Assembly (NCBI GenBank): GCA_942486035.1
Contig: CALNXK010000026.1
Location: forward strand, 2,064,001 to 2,128,000
Length of the DNA stretch: 64,000 bases
Direction: 5' to 3'
From: Porites lobata
Lineage: Eukaryota > Cnidaria > Anthozoa > Scleractinia > Poritidae
The stretch's first letter is position 1; each line of letters opens with the position of its first letter. Both the position numbers and the translations under genes were made by a program. This document shows, piece after piece, positions 23,069 to 35,500 of this stretch. The notes below the pieces were generated by a model that worked only from the letters and a program-made list of their open reading frames with translations, was not told where the DNA came from and searched no databases.

Positions 23069-26000
23069 CTGCAAAAACAAAACAAAACAAAAAGAGACTT
23101 GATAAGTCAATTGCAATTGGATGGGTCACAAATTGCCAGAGACAGGTACGTACACTTGTCAACTGGTCATCGATTCTCGGGAGGTCGATCACATAGCTAT
23201 TTAATGAAAGCTTTCGGAATGCTCGTCGTCTCATTTAGGGGCGAGTAAACAGAAAATTTCGCTGTTACTAGGGTCACACAGGTATCGTCAAGCACACAGG
23301 TATTGCTAAGTCACGTATCATTAAGCGTGAAGCACCCAGGTATTGCTAAGTAGGTATCGTTAAGAACAGAGGTATTGCTAAGGGGCGTACATCTAGGAGT
23401 AAAGAAATCAGAAGACTGATAAGAAGACGAAAAGGAACTTCCGAAATGTTTCTCCGCGCCCTTAAATTTCACTTATGGGAGTTGCCTAGCATAAACTAAA
23501 GCAAAACAATCCCTACAAATGAGATAGAGCGAAGTAAAAAGGGGGATTCATGGAAAAATCCTCTCCACTATTGTTTAAGAACGGTTTGCAATCAGTTAAA
23601 CCCGAAAAACTTTTCGGTTCGGTCCGTTTCATTCTAATCAGTTGGTATAAAAGTCATGAAAAGTGCTAGATTAATAATACTAAGGAGCCGTCTACGTGTT
23701 CGTGATTTTGGCAATAAAAGAATTTAGTTTGCCGAAGTTAAAACCAGTGAAAATGAGCAGTTTCTCAAAAAGATTCCAAAAATCGGGATTTCACTGTGGC
23801 AAGTCCAGTCCTTACCGTGTTTGGGAATTACAACCAAGCTTTTTGTCATCGCTTTAGTTGCTGGTCCTGTTTTAACAGTGAAAGTGTAGTCTCCAGAGTC
23901 TGATTCCTTCAGGTTTCTAATTATAAGAACAGTGAACCAATCCTCTTTTTTATTCAGGGTCGTCTCCAGTATCACGCGTCCGTATCGAGAAGGGGTCAAT
24001 AACTGACTTCCCTTTCTCCATTCCATGTCGTCCAACTGTAGATATACAGTATCAAAAGTCAGCCCCTCCGTAAAGCAGCCTCGGCTCTAATTTTTAACGC
24101 TAAAAATTCAGTAAAGCCTCCTATAAAAAGATGCTATAAGTTTACAAATACAACTATGAAACAAAACAAGCCTTTATATCTCTGTCAATTCAAAAGCGGT
24201 TGCATCTTTTTAATATTGCTGCGGTCAACAAGTAGTCTGTTCCAGGCGTTTAGATAGTAGGACGCGGGCAAAAAAATCGACAAGGAAAAAAGAAAACGAA
24301 TTGGGAAGACTTGTCTCCCCTCGATTCTTTTTTTTCTCCTCGTTTTGCCCGCGTACGATATTTAAGTCGCTCCCCACCATCTGAACGTCACGCTCCACGA
24401 TCTCATATGATCAACGCCCGGAACAGGCTCATGACAAAGTGTCAAAGTTTTTCAATCTGTATTCACAGTATTCGATTTCGACTCAATAAAGTTTACTGCT
24501 TCTATATTTAAAGCTAGGAGCATTTTTGGTGAGTTTGCGTTGCACCGAGGTTTAGCATAATGTCCCAAGGTGGCATAAGGATAATAAACTATCCAAGGAG
24601 AAAACGAACGATGACTTTGTTTGTTTGTTTATTTCTTCCAAAACAACAACAACAACAACAAGCAGTCTATATTCGTCACTGCAAAGCAGTAAGCTTACGT
24701 ACCATTGGTTTTGGAACACCACCCTTGATTGTGACATTCATGTTCACTTCACTCTCGCCCTCAAATGACCTTAGATATACAGCGTGTGGTTTGACTATCA
24801 ACCGCGGCCTAACTGTAGAGCAAAAAAATAACATATAAAACAGTGAGAACTTGAATTTAATTAACGAGCCTCTTCCAGAGTCAGATTTGTTTGAACAAAA
24901 CAACAATAGTTGATCATGATCCCACCAGCACTTAGTGTGTTTCAGCTTCATTTCAGATTGGGAAATGAGCCTATTTGCTCTATTCCTCAGCAGCGGAGTA
25001 AATTTATTTCCAGGTGTTTTGCAGCAGTAGAACTCGAGTTCCAATTAATTTGTTCACCATATTCCATCTGGGAGAACGATCGATTCTGAATTTTTCTAGT
25101 GTCTGTTCAGTGTTCCGCTCAGAATCAGTGGGAGCCTTTTAATGTGGCATTTTCTGAAATTTTCTCCCAGTCTTTTTTCCTATCTACCCATCCTTCCAGA
25201 AAAAAGCTTAAAAATGAGCCACGAGATCAGCTCAGTTCAAACAAAACCAAATATAATATTATACCTTAAATTTAATCTCGGTTTAGGGGGGCTTCTGTAC
25301 TTACTTATAACACGAACTTCCACATTCTTCTCAAACTGGCAGTATTTTCCTTTGGCCACAACTCGGTAAGTGCCCGCAGTCTCAAACGAGATTCGAGATA
25401 ACTTAAGCTTTTTTCGGAATGAAGTAGACCCATGTTTCTCTCCTACCATCGAAAGGAGAAATACAGCAATTAGAAATGAATTTGAATGGAGCAGCGATTC
25501 TCGTAGACTCAGAATATCATAATGCAGCTATTGGGCCCGGTTCCTGAAAGACGGTCAAGCTTAAACCAAGATTAAGCCAAATTTTAAGCACGGTTTCTTT
25601 GTCTTAGAACAAGTAACTCAAGCTTACAAAATACTGTGGAGCCTCTTCTCTGGGATACAGTTAATGATAACACAAAATGTTACTCTGAGCGATGTATAAG
25701 AAAATAAATACAAAAAGTAGAACAAAATTCTAATCCTGGATTAGTGCTTATCGGCCTTTCAGGAACCGGGCCGTGATGCCCTAATTACTATTATGGCATG
25801 CCGATTAGTTCCTTTATAGCTATAGAGCATGCAAGAGACACAATATTCAATTCAGTTGAATTGTAAAGAACATGTGTATGACAAACTTAACGATGTTTAA
25901 ATAGTTATTAAGGAACACCTGTTCAGAGTGAATTTCCAGTGATTAACCAATGTGAGGTCTACGGCTCTGATGTCAAGGGACATGTTAGGTCCTAAAAATA

Positions 26001-28531
26001 TGCCGACACAGCGAGTCAATGAGACAAAAACATTTGGCTTTGTCCTCCAAAAAAACCATTTCAAAGTTCTTAAAACTACATAATCATTTTTTGACCTACA
26101 GTTTCAGTAAAACCGAAATTGCACATCTTAAGTAGCCTGAGAAAACAGACGACATTTAGCGACGCCACCAACGGTTTCCCCGCGAAACGACGTCTGAGAA
26201 ACGAGCGCAGAAATTCCATACTGATGACGCGTCACTACCCAGATCTGGGTAGTGACGCGTCATCAGTATGGAATTTCTGCGCTCGTTTCTCAGACGTCGT
26301 TTCGCGGGGAAACCGTTGGAGGCGTTGGGAAATGCAGGTTGTTTTCTCAGGTTAGTATCTTATGTCGATAACCGTTTTACCAGGAAATGCGAAGCCTTCT
26401 GTAGTCCTTTCAATGAGCGCGCCATTGTGGTACCAATCAACTCTCACCAAGGTTTTATCATTTTCGATTTTCACCTCCAAAACGTCGCTCACATCCTTAG
26501 CTGCAAAGTGGGGTGATGGCGTAATCCAGGTTATGGTAGGGACATCTAAAATGTAATTGCTACATGACGTTAGTATGGAGGCGCTACAATAAAACAAATG
26601 ATAGACTTTCTCAAAGTTCTTCGCTTCTCATTTCCGGTTCCGGTCGTTGGCCTCAGCGCTAGCTTCCGCTCTCTCGCTGTATTTTTAATAATTGTCTACA
26701 CGATACGCAGTAGCATTTATAAAACGATCTAAAGATCATTCTTCATTAAATACCACTATCTATGTGGGTTACAAATGCCTTAGAACTGCCTTTAAAATAT
26801 ATAAAAATATTATATATCTACCTTCATTGATCCATAGTACGAGAAGAAAACCTAAAACTCGGATACCCCAAAGAAAGTCAAAGAACAAAACTAGCACATC
26901 AGTTAGGCGTCTTTCATTGAAAAGAAATTCCACAAACCAGAAAGCGAAGTCAAAAATCGAAATTGTCTTCCTTTTAGCATGCTTTGGTTTTTTAATTCAG
27001 TCAAATAAATTCTCAAAGCGTACCATAATACAAAAGACAACGTACCTTCAATAACTATGATCTTAGAAACACCTTTAGCAAAACCAAACTGGTTCCTCAC
27101 TTCCACCTCATACCACTCTCCAGTTTGTCGTAAGAGGGGTTTTGGCACTCTTAAAGTAGTAGATTCTTGAGCAGTAGGCGATCGTTTCCACCCTCCATAC
27201 CAACGGTGCCAATGATACCAATTTACGCTCCACGGATTTGGATCCCGGAAGTTTTTCTCATTCATTGTGACTTTTACTTCCGTAGGCGCTTTTGCGCATG
27301 CACCAAACGTTTCAGGAAGAGAAATTCGAGGTTCCTCTGTAATATTTAAGAAACTGTCTTCAATATTTTCCTTTCAAATTATTAAAACATAGTTATCGTG
27401 ATCCACAACCATTTTTGTGACTGATGAGTTTTCTATAAGTTATGAAATTTAACAAAATGTTTACTACCTTTGAATTAAATGAACAGGAATTCCGTAGTTG
27501 CATCCATTGTACTGTTCATTCGGCGTTGTCTATTCAGGTGTTTTTAAGGTTGGCTGCTCGGTAATAGGGAGATTAAGATTTACGTCATTATGGCAGACGG
27601 CAAACGTGAATTTGTACCACGTGACCAAGTCTTATCTTTACATATTTTGCACTGTTCTTTACTTCTAGTAGTTTCACGCTATTTTCATCCATAAGAATTG
27701 TTTTAGACTGTTTTTGTCTGATCATTTGCTATTTTTTAGAAATTCTCAACTTGAATCGGCCGTTTGCCGTTTGCAACCGTTATTTTTGAGATTTAAGCCT
27801 GAAAATTTACAGGTTACCTACTTTTAATATGCTCTTTCAGTTCGTAATTTTTCAAAAGCAAATTGTTGGCGTGTTTACCCGAAAGTTGATCACGTGGTCA
27901 ACTCATGCAAAAGGCCTATTACAACTGGACCGCTGAAGTTCACAAAAATCAGAGTTCACTGATTTCTACGTCTTTGCTCTTATTCAAATGTTCAATTCCG
28001 ATCCCGGTATCCGGTTTCAAAAAAAAATCAGACTGGAACAATGCCTGGCCAAAGCATTACGAGCAGAGGTTATTGCGCACCAGGGCGGATACGCCTTTAA
28101 AGGATTCTTTTTTCTTCTTCTTACTTTTAGGCAATAAAAACCCAAGTCCTTTTTACTGTTGATATGTTATCAGTGTGTTAAGTGTCGCTCGTGCAGTCCT
28201 GCCTGTAATCATAACCTTGATTAAGCAAATCGGACTTGATCTCACGAGCCCGTTCGTTCTATTTAATTCATAATCATAACTATAACAAAATTCTCAAATC
28301 TGATTGGTTCTCAACTGCCCTGATTTCAGCCTTAATAGGACAGTTTAATAGGACAGTACGCGTCATGCCTAAGTAATTGGACAGTACGCGCCATCACGCG
28401 CGCGCTTAAATGGCTTTTTTTTTTTCATTGCTAGCGAAAAAATCTTGGAATTTCTTGTGTTTTGATTTAAAAAGAGCCCTATATATCAGAAATTTTGTTA
28501 AAGTTATGATTAATTGGTAACAGAACTTCGT

Positions 28532-28562
<31 letters not shown>

Positions 28563-31500
28563 GATTAAACAAATCGGACGCCCGCTACGCGGTCGTCCGA
28601 TTTTGTTAATCACTCGTCTGATTACAGACCGAATTGGACTCCACTCAGTCCTGTTACCATTACTAATCATAACTATGACAAAATTCTTAAATCTGATTGG
28701 CTATCAACTGCACTGGTTTCAGCCTTAATAGACAGCAAGCGCCATGCTTAAGTAACTGGACAGTACGCGCCATCACGCGCGAGCTTAAATGAATTTTTTT
28801 TTTTAATGCTCGTGATTAAACAAATCGGACTTCCGCTACGCGGTCGTCCGATTTTGTTAATCGCTCGTATGATTACAGATCGAATTGGACGCCACTCAGC
28901 CTTGTTACTATTACAAATCCTTAATATAATAACTACAGATGGAAATTGGACTTTACCCAATAGCCTCACCTTCATGCCGTAACTCTATAATAGCCTCGCT
29001 CCATGCTCCAGTAGCAAGAACTCGAACCATCACTTTGTACGTTCCTAGGTCAACAGTTGTCAGTCTATCGATCTCAAGCACGTGACTTGCCGAAAAATAA
29101 TCACCAAAGTAGGTCTTGTCGTAGGCTCGATATCGTCCACGAGCTCGTAAATAATTGAAATTAAGGTCATCGCCTATTGTTTCCAGGGTGAATAATATTG
29201 AAGTTTCACGATCGGGATCTTTAACCTGATACTTAAAAATCTGGATCCACTGGTTAACAGTATTGTCTTTCAACTTATACCAAGCGATTTCATACGACTG
29301 AAATTTCCCTAAATTGAAAAAACAAAGAGTAAACACAATTGGCGGGATGAGATAGCTTCTACAGCTGGAAAGAAAGGACTCGATTTCTTTTTAAGTTATT
29401 ATTTAATTATGCTTTTTCATTTTGTTTTACTCGGTTTGTTTTTTAGTGATTTTTCTTCTTTATGATGTTCTTAAAGCAAAAAATAGCCAATTGGTTTTTG
29501 GCCAATAACAACAAAGGAATTGGCATGGACATAACCAATATCGCCTAGAGCTATCTCGATCTACACTGTACCGGTTGGCTTTCATGTCGAAATGAAGAGT
29601 TATCCGGTGTAGTACGAACACCTGGTATTCATACTGCAGCAAAGATTAGCACAGAGTCCCATAGCTACCCGATATAAGACGATCTACTTTCAAGATCAGC
29701 TCGGTTTACTCTTCGCTCCGTTAGTTACAGGAACCGCGCCTTCTAACACCATTCTCGATCACAAACCCAATCCGATATGGCTTTAGCGCCGCCGCAAGAG
29801 CTATCCGCTGGATTGTAGACGAAGCCATGACATTCAGTGAAAGGGGCTGCTTACTTCATTTTGCTGATATTGGCAATTACAAGTTCTTATTCGGAATAGA
29901 ACTTAACTTTAAAGACGAAATTACTCGCAAATTACGAAATTATAGCCTGCGCACAGACCCTTTAAACCTTGTTTATAGCTATATCCACACTATATGCGAT
30001 ACGTGGGCCGGCTGCACCGCAGGCTACGAAATTACAGCTTCGTGTCAAACTGAGTATGTCGCCCAAGCATTAAATTAAACGTTACAGACAACAAAGATAC
30101 ACTGTGAAAAACTGTTAGGCTAACAAGTTTTCAAAGACACAATGTTCAATCCGTTTTAATCTAGTTCATGTTTGTCCATCCGTTCCTCTTTTTATATTTG
30201 ATGTAGCCTGCGATCAAGCTCTCCTGATTGGGCGAGCGAAGCGATCCTCGCGAGAACGCGCGAGCGAGGGGCCAGGCGTGGCTTCGCCGCTTGCTCGCGC
30301 GTTCTCGCGAGACTCGCTTCGCTCGCCCAAATTGGAGAGCTTGCTCGCAGGCTATATTTGGTGTGTTATTTATAGCCTTCTTTTAAAGTTTTGAGCTGTT
30401 CCCACTGTTTGAGATTCAGTTTATCCGGGTTGGTGCATTTGCCCGGCTTGCAACTTACTGAATTGTTTGAGCGCAATTATTGAAGGACCCCGTCTGAACA
30501 CAGGTCCCGCCAGACAAAAATTTGTCCAGACCCGTGTAACTAAGGTCTTTATACTACTACATGATAAATTTCTGCAATTTGATTGGCTTAGATCAGTGGT
30601 ATTTCAGCTTAATTTGAAATACCTTCATGTGAAAATTACAAACCTTTTCTGGGTAGTAGTATAAAAAAATATTAGTATGATTTGTACGTGATATTTGGCA
30701 TAAATACAAATTGTGATATTTCGAAATTGTCTCAAATTTCACTCGCCTAATTACGGCTCGTGAAATTTCGTATAACAATTTTGAAATATCACTCGTGGTA
30801 TTTATGCCAAATATCACTACAAATCATGCTATTACCTATACAAATTATCATAAACGCTAGTCAACATTTACCCTTCATATAAAAGTGAGATAAATAACTT
30901 ACTCATTCCTTTAAGGAAATATGGGACATTAAAATCCCTTTGGCTTTTATCTGGTGCCGCAGTTAGGTCTTGTTTCTTGTAAACGTTGGCTGGCAAGGCA
31001 TGTGACGAATAACACTGGTCGTTCCTCAGAACAAAGTGATCATAGCCTACAAACTGAGCTAGCTTGGAGCAGCTTTTGGACATGAACTGTAAGTGTTCAT
31101 AATGAGGGACTTGGCCCAAATATGATAAGCTCCATTTACGGTCGGAAATGTAGCTCCTTGGCATCCCAGCCATTAGGTATGCTGTTCATAGAATGAATAA
31201 TAAATTCTTAGATAAGTAAAATTTGCCGTGATCCAGGCTTTTCATGATTAGAAAGGCGGAAAGGCCGGAGGAAGAGCGCCAGATTCGCAGAACTAGTTCT
31301 TGGAAGTAAGTAGGTTCGAATGTTACTCTGGATGTAAGAATAGACCCTCTACAGTTATTTTCAAGGAAATGTTTATCGATACTGCAAAAAATAACGACGT
31401 TAAATTACTAAACATGTCTAGCTGGTCAAGTGACGTTTGCATGGTAGGGGCACAGAAATGCCACCCGCCGCCACCCCCCTCCCCCACCCACCCCACCCCA

Positions 31501-32494
31501 CAAAACAAACGTCTGTAAAAAATTCACGACTTTGCAGAACTATGTCTTCTCAAATTCGGCAACTTTACTAGCTTGAAGGCACTTTTTGCAGCAGCTGTCA
31601 ATAGATTTTCGTCTGCAGGTCCTTGTCGAAAGTTTTTGAAAGAAACGTGGAAGGGTGTCAGTATTCTAGACCGCAAATTCTTTCCCCTGAACCTTGCTCA
31701 TATTAGTAATGTCATAAGTAAAATCCATCAACACCATCTTTCTCAGCATTCTCAGGTACTTTCCTAATTTGGATACAGCTATTTTGAGAAAGGTTGTCGG
31801 CTAAAATGTGCACGCGACAATCCCGAAAGGTAATATGGGATATGATCAATACACTGTTCTTGACACTGTAGCTGTCAAAATTTTTTTTATTGCTTTCCTT
31901 TAGCACGCGCAAACATACGTCCACGGCCTCTTGTGCCATTCTTCCAAATTTCTTTGAAGAACAGCGAACTCAAAACCACCCACAATACCTTTCGGGATTG
32001 TCGCGTGTATTTTTTCCGACAACCTTTCTCGAAATAGATGTATACTTACGTATTCCAGTGACAATCACCCCGATAGATGCCACTGGACCGCTGGCGTAAA
32101 CTACTGCCGGCTTTTTCCATATGGGCTTTCCACCATCATATGCAACATCAATCCTCTGCTGTACAATTATTGTAGGCGACTCTAATGAAAAAGAGAAAAC
32201 TATTCAGTTCCACTAGTCCTTTTGCACCCAGGGGGGTACTCCGGAGTTTAAGTGACGGGGAAGATCGAATGGGGGCTACAATCAAAACCCAAAAAAAATC
32301 CCGAGACCGAATTTCGGAGCCTTAGAAATTTTCAGAAAGCGTTAAATGATATAAGATGTTGTACTTGGTCGAACCATATTCGCAGAGCTACGCAACAACA
32401 ACAACAACCTTTATTTGCATATCTGCATGACTATAATTATTAACAGAATCGCAAAAGGTACGTAAAATAAGAACGAAAAGAAAAAGAAATATTA

Positions 32495-32532
<38 letters not shown>

Positions 32533-35500
32533 CAAGCGACATTATTCTAACATGACAGTACACTGTCCGCTGTCACGCAAGTTATTCAATAATGAGATAT
32601 AATTCGTCAATCGTAAATTAAGAAGGAGAGCGGTACTACCACGAAATCGTCACAAAAAATCCATACCCCCAAAAATCCATACTTAAATTGAGCCACCCAA
32701 AAAATACTTGCCAGATTTTCCTACCCCCAAAATTCCCGGAATCGAAAATTTTACACCCCCAAAAAACATGCGATCATCCCATCACTTGAAATTCGGAGTA
32801 TCCCCCGGGCTTTTGCTAAGGTTTGGTCACGTGATCAACTTTCGCTTTAAAAAAATGATGTTACCAGAATCAGAAAGAACATGTTAAAAATAGGTAACCT
32901 GTAAATTTTCGGCTCTATATTTCGATAGCAGCGATTGCAACTGCCGCCAAAAATTAGAAGGATTTGTATCAACTTTTGCCATTCTGTCACGGTTGATTGG
33001 TTTTCGATACAAATCTTGTAAATTATGCAATTTTCAAACTGTAGTCAAAATTTTCCATACACGTAACGGTACTCAAATTTTCTTTTGTTCACGGACAAAC
33101 AATTTTTGTGAGCCCTGTAATACGTAAGGGAAAGATTCAACGAAAATTTACAGGAAGTTAACCAGGTGACCTACTGCAAGAGGCCAAGTTTTAAATCAGC
33201 GCGCAGTGCAGACTGCAAAACAAAGGTTTTTCTCAAAATCGTTTTAACGTAGCGACAGAGTCTCACGAGCGAGGCTCGCACGAGAGAAGAAGAAAACGTA
33301 TTGTTAGTGTCTCTCCCCAGTCTCACTCCAGACCTTTCGTTTAACTTTTCGCACAAGCCAGGCTCTTTTGCACTCTACGCGCAGTGGAATTCACATTGAA
33401 AGCGCGTTTCCTAAAAACAATAACATAACTGTTTATTTTGTTCGTATAAGTTGTAAAAGAAGCTGGAAAACGTCATTATACATTGTAAGTTTTAATAAAA
33501 CAAACAAATTACTTCAAAAAGTATATAGCTTTCCCTTCAACAAAGCACACACCACGGACACACACACATGAACAAAAACGATAAATGAAAGTAAGGAAAA
33601 CCCTGGTAATGTTGATTTGTAAGATACAATAGAATATATAGTAAATACAATATATACTAAAGTACGCGATAAAAGATTAAAAGCTATAAAATTGGACCTG
33701 GAGAATTTCATCGCCTGCTACACGATGTGACGTACGCATGCGCAATTCAGAGTAAGAAAGCTTTATAGAGCGTTTAACGCATAACGTCACGTCGGCCATG
33801 TTGGAGTTCCAAACCAATCCGGTGGAGATTGGACTCTTTTCTTACGTTAGCTGACGCTTTTCTTTTGCTTCATTAAGTTTGCACTATAGTAGGAATTGTT
33901 CGTCCAGAAAGGGCCTGTTTACAGGGAGTTGGCGGATCCCAGGCAGGTGAGGTAACCCACTTAGGTGGGGTAACCCGCCTGTTCATATAATCTCTCATTT
34001 TTATTTGATCACGTTTTCATGTTAGGTGGGTGACCCGCCGCGGGTTACCTCACCTAGCTGGGGTACTCCACCTCCAAATAAACAAGCCCTAAAAATATTC
34101 ACATCATGCCAAGTGCGGAAGTGAAAGAAAATATTTCCATACCAAATAACGTGTTCCAAACTGGTTCGCCATAAATCGGGTTTCCAGGGTCCCATCTATC
34201 GGGTGCTTCAAACCCTAAAAAGTGGGCAAAAATTCATTTATTCAAGTTCATAAGAAAAGCTAACATCATGTCATAGATCACAGGTACCCCAAGCTCACGA
34301 GTGAGACTCGTTGATAACATAAGAGTTTGTATAGTCATTTAAGCGACCGTCATTTAGGGGTCAAAAACAGTAATAAAGATACATCAGAATTTCTAAACCT
34401 TGTGTCCTTGTCTAAATTTATGGTGTTTTCTTAGAATTTTTGGCCGTTTTAGGGCGATTCCAGCGAAGTTTAGTTCTGCCTTTGTTCGATTCGTTATATA
34501 CATCTAACGAACAAGGGCAGATCTAAAACTCGCTATTACTATTTTTAACCCCTAAAATTTCCATACAAACTCTTTAAATATTTCTGTTACGCAACAACGA
34601 TTGTCACGCGTGAGCTTGGGGTACCTTTGTATAAATCTGTAAAAATTTATTTATTTATTTACTAACTTTTTTTGGCAACATTAAATCTGAGCATGGTCGA
34701 AGGTTTCAGACTGAAAATCGACCTTTTTTTATCGTTTGATTGGAAAAAAACAAAAAACCTTAGTGAGTTAATTCAATGTTCAATTTCTAGTATCTAACTT
34801 TTTTTAATTACAAATCGATCCGGAGAAAAACGCTTTGGCAGAATGATTAAGTTTAATTAATAGATGTACTCACTACTAAACCACCTTCTAGCCTTTTCCC
34901 TGTTACATAATAAAATACAATAACCGGCTAGGAGTCCTTAAGGTCTCGGTAAATGAAAATTTTAGTACATTGCTCGATTTTGTTTTTTATGGATTTTTGG
35001 CATGAGTGGGACCTAAATTTTAATTTGGCAGAAAAAGAAAATCAGAAAGTGCTTTTTAACCCTTCTAAAATGAGCCTTTTCTGAGCTAACCAGCCAAGCG
35101 TGGACTTCGCGCTAAATCTTTAGAGCTGATTTTCTCTCACTCTATTTTAGACGCAAAAATCAAAATTCTCCGACCTCCAGTCGGGACAGGTTTTAAGCTA
35201 TCGCTTTGAAACTTTCAGATATGATGGATAATGATATAGACTCAAAAAGGGTGTGAGGAATTTTCCGATTTCCCTTTGTAACTCATTTTATGTCAGTTTC
35301 TTTGCGTAAATCGCGCTCGAGATTCGACTTTTTAGTTTGAAATGCAATAATTCCGCTAACACGAGACATCTGCAAATTTCCTCACACCCTTTTTTAGGTC
35401 TTTTATCTGTCAATCAGATGCAATAAAAAGGAAGTGAATATTTAACAACGCGAAAGGGCTGGAGCTTCAGCAGTAAACTCGATACCTCTGAGTTCGAGAA

